A program made the position numbers and the translations under genes. The notes under the pieces are model-generated. The model did not search any database. It saw only the letters and a list, made by a program, of their open reading frames with translations, and had not been told where the DNA came from. From an uncultured Methylococcaceae bacterium (GTDB lineage Bacteria; Pseudomonadota; Gammaproteobacteria; Methylococcales; Methylomonadaceae): 38,324 nucleotides of DNA. The stretch covers positions 1 through 38,324 of the forward strand of contig CAJAWH010000047.1 of NCBI GenBank assembly GCA_903945605.1, read 5' to 3'. Shown here piece by piece: positions 17,084 through 26,295 of the stretch; positions within the stretch are counted from its first letter, which is position 1, and every line of letters begins with the position of its first letter.

Positions 17084-17946
17084 CACAATTCGTAATCGGC
17101 ATAGGCTCGCAACGCGCGGGTTCAACCTTGTTACATAAATTATTAGAAAAAACTACAACGGTTTACATGAACCCTGTCAAGGAGCTGCACTATTTCGATA
17201 CGCTTTACAAAATCCGCACCGAAAAGACTTTAAAAAACTTTTCCAAACGCCAGCTTGAACACGAAATCAATCGTCTTGTGCGGGCCAGCAACTTTGATTT
17301 TATTGACAAGCGTTACAAGAACTTATTGAGAACCAGCCTGCTACTGTCCACACACCCGGTCGAGCAGCTGAACTATATTGATTTATTTCGGCCTTGCGTA
17401 GCTGAAAACGGTATATTGGGCGAGATAACCCCTGAGTACATGATCCTCCCCAAAGAGGGTGTCATCAAAATGCGGGAAACCGTCGGCAGCGACGCCAAAA
17501 TTATTTTGTTGGCGAGAAACCCCGTCAAGCGCTTCATTTCAGCCTTCAAATTATTGATGAGCGGCCTCCCTGCTGCCGATATGGACAAATTTGAAGAAAA
17601 TATCTTATCAATGCTGGAAAGCAATGGTGAATGGCTAAAAATCCAAGATGCCCTTAATGATTACCAACAGGCCCTAAAAAACTACCAAGAAGTGTTCGAT
17701 GATGTGCTATTGCTCAGCTATGACGGGCTGTTTGGCGACGCGGAAAAAACCGCCAACACGCTTGCGGAATTTTTAGGCATTGCTGTGGACTTGCCCAAAT
17801 ACCAGCAAGTCATCGCCACCAAAGTGAATGCCTTGGAAGAAACCAAAACGTTGTCTGACGAGACAGTGTCTATCCTCACTACCCGCTATGCCAGCCATCA
17901 AGCCTATCTGGACAAGATATTCGGGCAAGGTGCTTGTCATGCCTAA
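17080..17946 (+). CDS. Sulfotransferase domain protein (first copy)
   Basis: A 288-residue PAPS-dependent sulfotransferase. The 5'-phosphosulfate-binding loop is GIGSQRAGSTLLHKLL near residues 6-21, followed by KELHYFD. The 3'-phosphate-binding strand is IILLARNPVKRFISAFK, with the conserved arginine and serine. It begins inside the stop codon of the glycosyltransferase gene (ATGA overlap), so the pair is translationally coupled and a sugar acceptor is the natural guess. Related bacterial enzymes sulfate cell-surface glycans, lipids or Nod factors; nothing in the sequence fixes the substrate. It differs clearly from the second copy beyond the cofactor motifs. Confidence 0.87.
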   Translation: MTQFVIGIGSQRAGSTLLHKLLEKTTTVYMNPVKELHYFDTLYKIRTEKTLKNFSKRQLEHEINRLVRASNFDFIDKRYKNLLRTSLLLSTHPVEQLNYIDLFRPCVAENGILGEITPEYMILPKEGVIKMRETVGSDAKIILLARNPVKRFISAFKLLMSGLPAADMDKFEENILSMLESNGEWLKIQDALNDYQQALKNYQEVFDDVLLLSYDGLFGDAEKTANTLAEFLGIAVDLPKYQQVIATKVNALEETKTLSDETVSILTTRYASHQAYLDKIFGQGACHA

Positions 17947-17993
17947 GCCAGCTGGTCTTTTGGGTCGCTGTAGGACAACCTGGCCCGACCCTT

Positions 17994-18920
17994 ATGCCTA
18001 AATTGGAAAAACTCTTCATCTGTATTGGCGCGCAAAAAGCCGGGACAACTTGGCTTTTTGAAAACCTAAGCCAAGACCCGCGCTTTGCGAAATGTCCGTT
18101 TGTCAAAGAAATACACTATTTTGACTATGTTTACAATAATAGCCCCCACATCAATAACTGGCGGGCCAATTTTTTCTTGCGGCTTTGCCAACGCAATCCG
18201 GAAAAATTAAAACCCGTTTTGTCCGCTTGGCTGGCAGGGGGGCATCATCAGCCAACCAAAAACAACCCGCCAGATCAGGCATTGACACAAAAACTGCATA
18301 TACTGCTGGGTGAACTGAACGACGCGTGGTACAGCCAACTGTTACGCATCCGCAAAAACCAATGCTATGCTATGGACATCACCCCTGATTACGCGGTGGT
18401 CAGCACACAGGGATTTGCCCACATGAAGGCCATTAGCGGACAGCTAAAAATTTTGTTCATACTGCGTGACCCCACGGAACGGGCTTGGTCCGGGCTGTTG
18501 CAAGGCAAAAAAAACAAACCGGGTGGCATCGAAGCATTCTTGGCGGACAAAGGCGGCAATATTGATTACCTGTTCAAACAATGCAGTTCCGGAGCTGATG
18601 TTGGGGCAAGGAACAATTACCTGATGACGCTAGAAAAACTGGCCAGCCTCGGCTTAACGGGCAAGCAGCAATTGTTGGTCAAGTTTTACGAAGATATCGC
18701 CACCATTCCGGAACAATTCATTACTGATATTTATGCATTTCTGGATATGCCCTGCCCGCCCATGAGCCATTTTTCGGACACCCTGACCACCCGTATCTAT
18801 GCCACCCCCAAGACCGCCATGCCAGCGGAGCTGAAAGCCAAGCTGAGAGACCATTATGCAGGCATGATTAATGAAATCAATGGGCGGTTTGTGCAAGTGC
18901 CGGCAAGTTGGCTAAACTGA
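17994..18920 (+). CDS. Sulfotransferase domain protein (second copy)
   Basis: A 308-residue sulfotransferase. IGAQKAGTTWLFENL near residues 11-25 is the 5'-phosphosulfate loop with the catalytic-type lysine, and KEIHYFDYV follows as in the neighbour. The 3'-phosphate-binding strand is LFILRDPTERAWSGL. I chose the ATG at 17994 because it puts the loop at the usual distance from the N-terminus; the frame is open back to 17934, overlapping the previous gene, but that stretch has no family character. Two adjacent but divergent sulfotransferases suggest sulfation at two positions or on two sugars of one polymer. Confidence 0.87.
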   Translation: MPKLEKLFICIGAQKAGTTWLFENLSQDPRFAKCPFVKEIHYFDYVYNNSPHINNWRANFFLRLCQRNPEKLKPVLSAWLAGGHHQPTKNNPPDQALTQKLHILLGELNDAWYSQLLRIRKNQCYAMDITPDYAVVSTQGFAHMKAISGQLKILFILRDPTERAWSGLLQGKKNKPGGIEAFLADKGGNIDYLFKQCSSGADVGARNNYLMTLEKLASLGLTGKQQLLVKFYEDIATIPEQFITDIYAFLDMPCPPMSHFSDTLTTRIYATPKTAMPAELKAKLRDHYAGMINEINGRFVQVPASWLN

Positions 18921-18993
18921 GCTTGTCCCGACCGCCTTCCGGCACAGTGCGGATGGCTTGGACTTGTGGCTTGCCGCTGAACAGGAAAAATCC

Positions 18994-20040
18994 ATGAATG
19001 CCAAAAAAACCCATAACCTGAAAATTTCTGGGCAAACCTTGCTGGAAGACCAACCGCTGACGATCAGCTTCGCACCGGAATTGGTCTATATTCCCGCTAC
19101 AGCAGGCAATAGAGGGGGCTTGTTCAACAACGATGGTTCGCCTATCCCAACTGCCATCAACCATCGCGGAAAAGCAGCCCACTTATCGGCAAACCTTGAT
19201 AAAACTATTGATATCGGTGCATTACCGACCATCGAAAATGACCGCGAGTTTTTTTTCATCGGTGAAATCAACCCGCATTACGGTCATTTCCTGCTCGAAT
19301 CAACCACTCGGCTTTGGCCTTTATTGCATTGGCGACACGGGTTTTCAGGGAATCTTTTGTACCTTGGCCCCCCTGCCATCGTGGCAAAAAAAACATTTAT
19401 CCGGCAAGTTTTTGCAAGCCATTCCTTAGACGACAAAGACTTTACCGCTTATCCCGCCCCCTGCAAACTAAAAAATGTCTTTATCCCTGCGCCCGCTTTT
19501 GAAATACGTTTGCGTGCCCATCGCTTATTTAGCGAAACCCTGCGGCATAGTGGCGGGTGCTTGGCGGGCGATCTCGACACACTAAACAACAGCAACCTGA
19601 CCCCGCTATACTTGTCAAAATCGAAACTCAACAGCGGCGTGTCCTGCATAACTAACGAGACGGCTATTGAAACGGCACTGAGCAGGGTCGGGGTTGACAT
19701 ACTCCATCCGGAAACCTTGGGCTTGACCGACCAGATCAGGGAGCTTGCCAGCCGTAAATACCTGCTCGGCTCAGTGGGTTCGGCCCTACACACCTTGCTG
19801 TTTTGCCCCGGTGGCAAAATCATTTCCGGTGTTTCCCTCGGCGAAAAAATTAATGCCAATTACATTATGATTGACCGGTTGTGCGGCAATACTGGCCATT
19901 ATCGGGCCAGCACCGATATGGCCATCACCATGACCGACAACGCCGCCGGAACATCGCGTTTCATGAGAACTTTTCATGCCCACCAGCCGGACTATGTCGC
20001 CGAACAACTGCTGGCAGGTTTACAAGAAATATCAGCATAA
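18994..20040 (+). CDS. GT61 family glycosyltransferase (first tandem copy)
   Basis: A 348-residue protein of the GT61 (DUF563) family. Diagnostic stretches are NPHYGHFLLESTTRLWPLL, LTPLYLSKSKL with NETAIE following, DQIRELASRKYLLGSVGSALHTLLF and the LFCPGG end of that strand. Family members transfer pentoses or other sugars onto glycans. The ATG at 18994 follows an AGGAAAA sequence and aligns with the start of the second copy; an in-frame ATG at 18958 lacks such a signal. The protein is closely similar along its entire length to the next gene, so the two arose by tandem duplication. Confidence 0.87.
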   Translation: MNAKKTHNLKISGQTLLEDQPLTISFAPELVYIPATAGNRGGLFNNDGSPIPTAINHRGKAAHLSANLDKTIDIGALPTIENDREFFFIGEINPHYGHFLLESTTRLWPLLHWRHGFSGNLLYLGPPAIVAKKTFIRQVFASHSLDDKDFTAYPAPCKLKNVFIPAPAFEIRLRAHRLFSETLRHSGGCLAGDLDTLNNSNLTPLYLSKSKLNSGVSCITNETAIETALSRVGVDILHPETLGLTDQIRELASRKYLLGSVGSALHTLLFCPGGKIISGVSLGEKINANYIMIDRLCGNTGHYRASTDMAITMTDNAAGTSRFMRTFHAHQPDYVAEQLLAGLQEISA

Positions 20041-20219
20041 GTTATGCCCAAAGAAGGGTATTCGAAATCCAGCAACGCAGGTCGGCTATTGCATATTACT
20101 TGCCATTACATTGAAATTCGTGAGCGTCCCTTTTTGCTGTTAATTGAAATTTTGACCCGGCCACACTTTAACTTTTCAACACCAAGTTCCGAATAGCCAT
20201 TTAAATTTGAGCATCCCGT

Positions 20220-21299
20220 ATGAAACGAAAAAATGCCAATGCCGTGAAAATTGTCGGTGAAACCACGCAAGAAAGCCACTCTTTAGCAATCAGCTTCCTG
20301 CCGGAAATAGTTTATGTGCCAACAACCCCGGGCAAACAGGGTGGCCTGTTTGACCTTGATGGTGCGCCTATCCCAGCAGCCGTTTACCATCGGGGCGATC
20401 AGGTCACTTTTTCAAGCATTGATGAATCCATTGACATCAGCGCATTACCTACCATCAAAAATGGCAGCACACATTTTTTCATTGGTGACATTAACCCGCA
20501 TTACGGGCATTTTTTGCTTGAATCAACTGTCCGGCTTTGGCCGTTGCTGCATTGGCCAACAGGTTTTTCAGGAAAATTTTTGTATCTTGGCCCGCCCGCA
20601 GTGGTAGAAAAAAAAGCATTTATCCGCCAAGTGTTCGAGACCCACGCGCTAGACAGCAAAGATTTTGTTGCTTATCCTGCGCCCTGCAAAATCAAAAATG
20701 TCTTTATCCCCGCCCCGTCCTTTGAAATACGCTTACGTGCCCACCGCCTGTTCAGTGACACCCTACGGCACAGTGGCGAACGCTTGGCAGGCGACCTGGA
20801 AAAAATAAACAACACCAATCTGACCCCGCTCTATTTATCGAGGGCAAAACTCGCCGTGGGGATATCATGCATCATCAACGAAACAGCCATTGAAGATGCC
20901 CTACGCCAGGCAGGTGTTGATATACTCTATCCGGAAACATTGAGATTGGCAGACCAGATCAGGGAGCTTGCCAGCCGTAAATATTTGATCAGCCAAGTGG
21001 GTTCGGCTTTGCACACCTTGTTGTTCTGCCCAGGAGGCAAAACTATTGCCGCCGTTTCGCTCATCGGTGAGCTAATCAGTTCCAATTACATATTGATTGA
21101 CCTGTTATGCGGCAATGACAGCCACTACTTGGCCAGCACTGATTTGCTCATAGGCAAGGCCGACAGCACCATCACCGAAGGACGGAATTTTTCAAGAAAA
21201 TACTATGCCCACCGACCGGAATTTGTCGCTGAACGACTGTTGGCCGCTTTACAAGAACCCTTATCTTCTGATTTGCCAGATGCTGCAGCGAAGTCTTAG
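20220..21299 (+). CDS. GT61 family glycosyltransferase (second tandem copy)
   Basis: A 359-residue paralogue of the preceding GT61 protein. It retains NPHYGHFLLESTVRLWPLL, KNVFIPAPSFEIRLRAHRLFS, LTPLYLSRAKL, DQIRELASRKYLISQVGSALHTLLF and LFCPGG. By eye, similarity is highest in the middle and drops at the N-terminal and the last 60 residues, where this copy has a ten-residue longer tail. The gap of 179 bp between the copies is AT-rich and carries no gene; it contains two ATTGAAATT words near 20110 and 20143. The 3' end overlaps the start of the next gene by about 20 bp. Confidence 0.87.
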   Translation: MKRKNANAVKIVGETTQESHSLAISFLPEIVYVPTTPGKQGGLFDLDGAPIPAAVYHRGDQVTFSSIDESIDISALPTIKNGSTHFFIGDINPHYGHFLLESTVRLWPLLHWPTGFSGKFLYLGPPAVVEKKAFIRQVFETHALDSKDFVAYPAPCKIKNVFIPAPSFEIRLRAHRLFSDTLRHSGERLAGDLEKINNTNLTPLYLSRAKLAVGISCIINETAIEDALRQAGVDILYPETLRLADQIRELASRKYLISQVGSALHTLLFCPGGKTIAAVSLIGELISSNYILIDLLCGNDSHYLASTDLLIGKADSTITEGRNFSRKYYAHRPEFVAERLLAALQEPLSSDLPDAAAKS

Positions 21300-23379
21300 C
21301 CAAGTGTCGGGCAGCCCCCTAGGTAGCATACGGCACTTTGGCATTCTGCTTGGCCCAAGCTTATCCATCGGCTTGCTGCTTTGTGCCACCAACACCTTAG
21401 CCAAACCTGTACAGCCCCCTCTTGATTTTCCGATTGCCATGACTTTCGGGGCATTTGAAAAGCTAAAAGAAAACACGCCTGCTTTTAACAATCGGCTGGA
21501 CGAACAACAACCCTTCCCCTTCATACATCTGGCTCGGGCAAACGCCGCAGCGGCAAAAAACATCCATCAACGCTGGCCTGATAAAGTGGTCACCGTGCAA
21601 GAATCTTACGGAGGTATCCGCACCGCAGATTATGGCTTAGTTTGGCCCGGCCATTTGCTGTATCAGCCAGGGACAGTGATCACACAAGCCATTGGCACAG
21701 AGGATACGACTATCGTGGTGGAGAATGCCGCGCTATTGGTGAAAAACAACCAAAGGCTGCAACAGATAAGCCAAAAAGTGCCGTTTGCCCTGATTCTGTA
21801 TCCACTGGACGCCGATGGCAAGCCCGATTGGTCACGGGCGGAACATTTGATTTTAGAAGCTGTGGACGGACAAAAACTGACCGTGCAACGTGGTCAGTGG
21901 GGCAGCAAACCGCAAAGCTTTGCCGCCGGTAAGGCGGTGATCGCGGCACATATCATGTTCTGGCAACAACAATGGCAATTAAATTTTAGTTTGCACGGCC
22001 CGCGTGGCGGTGCCAATCAACTGACCGCTGCTGAATGGTTCGCCCATTATGTTGCCGACCGGTTGGCACAAAACGATGCCAATGGCGTTGAATTTGATGT
22101 CGCCCGCTGGACGTGGGGCAATCCAGAAGGCAACCCTATGGATGCCGACAACGACAGAGTGGCGGATTACGGCTATTTGGATGGTGTCAACAGCTTCGGC
22201 TTGGGCGGGCAGGTTTTTTTTCGCGAACTGCGCCACCTGCTGGGCCCGGACAAAATCATCCAAGCCGACAGCAACGATGCACAATTTGGCATTAGGGGCT
22301 GGCAATATTTAAACGGCGTGCAATTGGAATCATTTCCCGCCGCCAATGACTTTAGCCGTTTCTCCCAAGCCTTCCAACACCTGCGCTTGTGGGCCGAAAA
22401 CGCACAAGCACTGCCACGCATCAGCTACCCTTTCAGCAAAACCCCCACCACCTTATATGCCAATGCCCACACGTTTGACGGCAACAACACCGACAACCGT
22501 TTCCGCATCGGCTTGGCGGCGGCTTGCCTAACGGGGATGCCGCACCCCTTCGCCAGCCTCAGCAACATCAATTTTGACCCTGCCAATGCCGCATTGGGCA
22601 CGGAAAAACACGAAGTGACATTTGGTGTGTTTACTTGGGAAGAATATAGCGGCGGCGATTTGCACAATTGGCACTGGCTAGGACGGCCAATAAGCGAGGC
22701 ACAGCAAGACTTAAGCAACCTGGGCGCAATCGACTGGCTAGCAAAAGCAAACTGGCAATGGGCGGTGGCTGAAGGCTTTACAGCCACCCCCAGCCAACTG
22801 GCGAAGCATTATGCCGCCAACGTGACCCGGACACCTGCCAACACGGTACTCGAAAAATTGATTTTTGGTGTTAAACTGACCCCAAGCAAGGTTTTGCATG
22901 ATTTGGTCGGCGGACAAACCTACACACTAGAGTTTGATGCCCGCGGTGACGACACTTGGCACAGCAATGGCCAGACGTTTGCACAAGTGCCTCGGATGAT
23001 CGCCATCAGCGGCGCTGTTGGCACAGGCCAACGCAAACACCCGTTATCAGTGCTGGTGGACAGCCATTGGCACCATTACCGCCTGAGTTTTATTGCCGAT
23101 GGCACGTCCGCCGCAACATTTGGCATTGCCGAACAAGTGGGGAACACCGAAATCAGCAATATCAAGTTGTTCCAAGGCAGTGCCGAACGCTGGACACGCG
23201 AGTTTGCAAACGGCATGGTATTGCTTAATATGACCCAAACACCTTGGCAAACCCATGTCAGGAAAGATTATTACCGTCATTTAAAAGGCGGTCAAAACCC
23301 CGGCATCAATACCGGACAAGCCGTGACCGACGAACTGACTGTACCGCCCCAAGACGCGGTTTTTCTGGTCAAACGTTAG
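21280..23379 (+). CDS. Secreted protein, putative glycoside hydrolase of GHL15 type
   Basis: A 699-residue exported protein. From the ATG at 21280 a basic N-terminus is followed by a hydrophobic stretch (FGILLGPSLSIGLLLCAT) and a likely cleavage site after NTLA near residue 42. The mature N-terminal 430 residues look like an (alpha/beta) barrel: YGLVWPGHLLYQPGT, GVEFDVARWTW with a candidate catalytic aspartate, DADNDRVADYGYLDG and KIIQADSNDAQFG. This pattern resembles putative glycosyl hydrolase family 15-like (GHL15) proteins, but I am not certain. About residues 530-640 look like a jelly-roll carbohydrate-binding module (TYTLEFDARGDDTW...WHHYRLSF). It overlaps the end of the GT61 gene, so it may trim or release the polymer made by this cluster. 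Confidence 0.65.
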   Translation: MLQRSLSQVSGSPLGSIRHFGILLGPSLSIGLLLCATNTLAKPVQPPLDFPIAMTFGAFEKLKENTPAFNNRLDEQQPFPFIHLARANAAAAKNIHQRWPDKVVTVQESYGGIRTADYGLVWPGHLLYQPGTVITQAIGTEDTTIVVENAALLVKNNQRLQQISQKVPFALILYPLDADGKPDWSRAEHLILEAVDGQKLTVQRGQWGSKPQSFAAGKAVIAAHIMFWQQQWQLNFSLHGPRGGANQLTAAEWFAHYVADRLAQNDANGVEFDVARWTWGNPEGNPMDADNDRVADYGYLDGVNSFGLGGQVFFRELRHLLGPDKIIQADSNDAQFGIRGWQYLNGVQLESFPAANDFSRFSQAFQHLRLWAENAQALPRISYPFSKTPTTLYANAHTFDGNNTDNRFRIGLAAACLTGMPHPFASLSNINFDPANAALGTEKHEVTFGVFTWEEYSGGDLHNWHWLGRPISEAQQDLSNLGAIDWLAKANWQWAVAEGFTATPSQLAKHYAANVTRTPANTVLEKLIFGVKLTPSKVLHDLVGGQTYTLEFDARGDDTWHSNGQTFAQVPRMIAISGAVGTGQRKHPLSVLVDSHWHHYRLSFIADGTSAATFGIAEQVGNTEISNIKLFQGSAERWTREFANGMVLLNMTQTPWQTHVRKDYYRHLKGGQNPGINTGQAVTDELTVPPQDAVFLVKR

Positions 23380-23395
23380 TATTGGGCAAATGGCA

Positions 23396-23444
23396 CAGCC
23401 GGTTGGTGGCAGATAAACGCCGTTTACTGCGGGCTGATTTTTTT
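23396..23444 (+). terminator. Two-tier hairpin with T-run after glycan cluster
   Basis: An outer stem CAGCC/GGCTG encloses an inner imperfect stem (CAG-A-TAAAC pairing with GTTTACTG), and the outer stem is followed by a run of seven T at 23438-23444. It is positioned to end transcription from the glycan cluster before the efflux operon. Confidence 0.4.
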
Positions 23445-23551
23445 GATGGACTTAATTTTTTGCCCGCTATTTCACCCCCAAAGCCCTGCTGGGCAATATC
23501 GCCAACAGGCATAAGGCGCTTCCATTAACCCAAAGCTTAACAGGCACTATT

Positions 23552-24535
23552 GTGAAAAAATTAATGTTGGTCACGATTATTTTAGCCGTCGGTGCAGGTA
23601 TCGGCTGGTCATACCTAAAATTTCATCATGACGACCAGCACGCACTCACGCTGTACGGCAATGTTGACATACGGGAGGTCAACTTAGGTTTTCGTGTGGC
23701 GGGGAAGCTTAGCAAATTAGCTTATGACGAAGGTGATGCAGTCAAACAGGGCGAGCTATTGGCACAGCTGGACGATGAACCTTACCGCAACCTAGTGGCC
23801 CGTGCCGCCGCACAAGCCCAATCCTTAAGGGAGCATTTAAGATTGCTGGAAACCGGCAACCGCCCACAAGAAATAGCCCAAGCCAAAGCCCTGTTGCATG
23901 AGCGCGAAGTGGCCTCTGCCAATGCCCGCCACTTGTTCCAGCGGGCGGAACAATCCGCCCTTGCCAAAGGCATCTCCAACCAAGAACGCGACAATGCCGA
24001 AGCAGGCTACCTAGAGGCTAATGCCCAGCTAGCCTCGGCACGGCAAAATTTGTCTTTGCTAGCTGCTGGCTTCCGCGAGGAAGACATTGCCCAAGCCAAA
24101 GCTGATCTGGCGCAAGCTGAAGCCGCTTTGGCCGATGCACGGCTGCAACAGCAAGACACCACCCTGACCGCTCCTGCTGATGGTATTATTTTCACCCGTG
24201 CCCAAGAAGCAGGGGCTATACTGCCCGTCGGGGCAACTGTTTTTACCTTGTCTTTGCAACACCCCGTCTGGATAAGGGCTTATGTCCATGAACCCGACCT
24301 TGGGCATATCCACACTGGCGGCAAAGTGACTATTGTCAATGATTCGCACCCAGAGCAACAGTACAACGGCCATATCGGCTTTATTTCCCCGCGTGCCGAA
24401 TTCACGCCCAAAACCGTGGAAACCGCACAACTGCGCACCGCACTGGTATACCGCCTACGGGTGGTGGTGGACAACCCTGACCAAGGCTTGTTACAAGGGA
24501 TGCCGGTCACCATCAGGCTAGCCAGCCAACCGTAA
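23552..24535 (+). CDS. HlyD-type periplasmic adaptor (YbhG-like)
   Basis: A 327-residue membrane-fusion protein. It has one N-terminal membrane anchor (residues about 4-22), then the first half of the biotinyl-lipoyl domain (GNVDIREVNLGFRVAGKL, DEGDAVKQGELLAQLDD), a long alanine- and glutamine-rich coiled-coil hairpin at about 80-205, and the returning lipoyl and beta-barrel domains (TLTAPADGIIFTRAQEAGAIL, VWIRAYVHEPDLG). This matches the E. coli YbhG/HlyD_D23 type. Its stop shares a base with the start of the ATPase gene (TAATG). It would bridge the inner-membrane ABC transporter and the outer-membrane channel encoded at the end of this operon. Confidence 0.92.
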   Translation: MKKLMLVTIILAVGAGIGWSYLKFHHDDQHALTLYGNVDIREVNLGFRVAGKLSKLAYDEGDAVKQGELLAQLDDEPYRNLVARAAAQAQSLREHLRLLETGNRPQEIAQAKALLHEREVASANARHLFQRAEQSALAKGISNQERDNAEAGYLEANAQLASARQNLSLLAAGFREEDIAQAKADLAQAEAALADARLQQQDTTLTAPADGIIFTRAQEAGAILPVGATVFTLSLQHPVWIRAYVHEPDLGHIHTGGKVTIVNDSHPEQQYNGHIGFISPRAEFTPKTVETAQLRTALVYRLRVVVDNPDQGLLQGMPVTIRLASQP

Positions 24536-26295
24536 TGGATAATGCCATGGTCTGCCTGGAGTCGGTGCAGAAGCACTTTAAAGGGTCAGCCAAACCCGCC
24601 TTGACAGGCTTTTCAGCGGACATATTCCCCGGTGCCATCACCGGCTTGGTCGGCCCCGACGGAGCCGGCAAAACCACGCTGATACGTCTGATGGCGGGCC
24701 TGCTTACCCCGAGCGCAGGCAGCATCCGCATACAAGGGCTAGACCCAATTGCTGATGCGTCCACATTGCGTGGCATGATTGGCTACATGCCGCAAAAATT
24801 TGGTTTGTATGAAGACTTGACTGTATTGGAAAATTTGCAGCTTCATGCCGACTTACGCGGTCTGTTAGGCGAGCAGCGTAGCCACACCTTTAACCGGTTG
24901 CTGGAATTTACCGATTTGGCACGCTTCACCAGCCGTTTTGCCGGAAAACTATCCGGTGGCATGAAGCAAAAACTTGGGCTGGCCTGTGCCTTGCTTGGCC
25001 AGCCCCGCTTATTGTTACTGGATGAACCCGGGGTGGGCGTAGACCCGATCTCACGGCGGGAACTTTGGAAAATGGTCAATGCCTTGGCTGACCAAGGTAT
25101 TGCCGTGATCTGGAGCACCGCCTATCTTGATGAAGCTGAATTATGCCAACAGGTGTTACTGATGAACGAAGGCCAATTGCTGTTTTATGGGCGACCGGCT
25201 GAGTTGACCAGCCGCCTGCAAGACCGCGCCTTCCAAATCCGCAATATCAGCGGTAACCGGCGCAAGGTGTTGGCACTGGCTTTATGCCGCCCCGATGTCA
25301 TGGACGGGGTTATCCAAGGCCACAACGTGCGGCTATTGTTGCGCCCTCATGTTGCCCTGCCAGACCCCCGCGAATTTAACGCTGGGGCCAATGCGGAACT
25401 GGTGCCGGTTGCGCCCCGCTTTGAAGATGCCTTCATAGAGGCATTGGGCGGCGGGCCAGGCGGTTATTCTGAACTTGCACACCGCTTGCAGCCTATCATA
25501 GATGATAACGACACCGTCGTTGAGGCGGTCGGACTGACCAAGCTGTTTGGCGATTTTGCCGCCACCGACCATGTTAATTTTGCCGTTAAACGCGGTGAGA
25601 TATTCGGCTTGCTGGGACCAAACGGTGCGGGCAAATCAACCACCTTTAGGATGCTCTGTGGCCTGTTGAAACCCACCTCCGGCAACGCCCATGTGCTGGG
25701 CATTGACCTAAAATCCAGTGCTAGCCTGGCGCGGCAACAACTCGGCTACATGGCACAAAAATTTTCCCTGTACGGCAACCTGACGGTCAAACAGAATTTG
25801 ATGTTTTTCTCGGGCATCTACGGCTTGAAGGGCCGCCAACAACAAGCCATGGTGGACAGCATGACCGAAGTGTTCAATTTTCAAGCGTTGCTGGCCCGAA
25901 AAACCGATACCTTACCGTTGGGTTTTAAACAACGCTTGGCCTTGGCCTGTGCGGTCATGCACGGGCCGGCCATCCTGTTCTTGGATGAACCCACATCCGG
26001 GGTGGACCCTGTGACGCGCCGCGAATTCTGGACGCACATCAATGGCATGGTGGAAAAAGGTGTGACGGTGATTGTGACCACCCATTTTATGGATGAAGCC
26101 GAATACTGCGACCGGATCGCCTTGGTGTTCCGCGGGCAAATCATCGCGGCAGGCACACCCGACCAATTGAAAGCCCAAGTGGCCACAACGGCAAACCCTG
26201 ACCCGACCATGGAAGATGCCTTCATCACTTTGGTGCAGAGCCAACCAAACCCAGATTTGTCAAACCCAGCCCCTGCACACAAGGCGACATCATGA
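24535..26295 (+). CDS. ABC transporter ATPase with two nucleotide-binding domains (YbhF-like)
   Basis: A 586-residue cytosolic ATPase with two ABC domains. The first has Walker A GPDGAGKTT near residue 38, signature LSGGMKQKL and Walker B LLLLDEPGVGVDP. The second, from about residue 330, has GPNGAGKST, ILFLDEPTSGVDP and H-loop VIVTTHFMDEAE, but its signature is degenerate (LPLGFKQRL), a state typical for YbhF-type proteins. In the first domain the switch histidine position reads WSTAYLDEAE and thus lacks His, so the sites are asymmetric. It energises the two permeases encoded downstream; the start of the first of these overlaps its stop (ATGA). Confidence 0.94.
   Translation: MDNAMVCLESVQKHFKGSAKPALTGFSADIFPGAITGLVGPDGAGKTTLIRLMAGLLTPSAGSIRIQGLDPIADASTLRGMIGYMPQKFGLYEDLTVLENLQLHADLRGLLGEQRSHTFNRLLEFTDLARFTSRFAGKLSGGMKQKLGLACALLGQPRLLLLDEPGVGVDPISRRELWKMVNALADQGIAVIWSTAYLDEAELCQQVLLMNEGQLLFYGRPAELTSRLQDRAFQIRNISGNRRKVLALALCRPDVMDGVIQGHNVRLLLRPHVALPDPREFNAGANAELVPVAPRFEDAFIEALGGGPGGYSELAHRLQPIIDDNDTVVEAVGLTKLFGDFAATDHVNFAVKRGEIFGLLGPNGAGKSTTFRMLCGLLKPTSGNAHVLGIDLKSSASLARQQLGYMAQKFSLYGNLTVKQNLMFFSGIYGLKGRQQQAMVDSMTEVFNFQALLARKTDTLPLGFKQRLALACAVMHGPAILFLDEPTSGVDPVTRREFWTHINGMVEKGVTVIVTTHFMDEAEYCDRIALVFRGQIIAAGTPDQLKAQVATTANPDPTMEDAFITLVQSQPNPDLSNPAPAHKATS

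Noticed and set aside
20041-20219. Possible IS21-type end between the GT61 copies
   Set aside because: ATTGAAATTTTGACCC resembles some IS ends, but no matching inverted end, target duplication or transposase fragment was found, so no mobile element is annotated.
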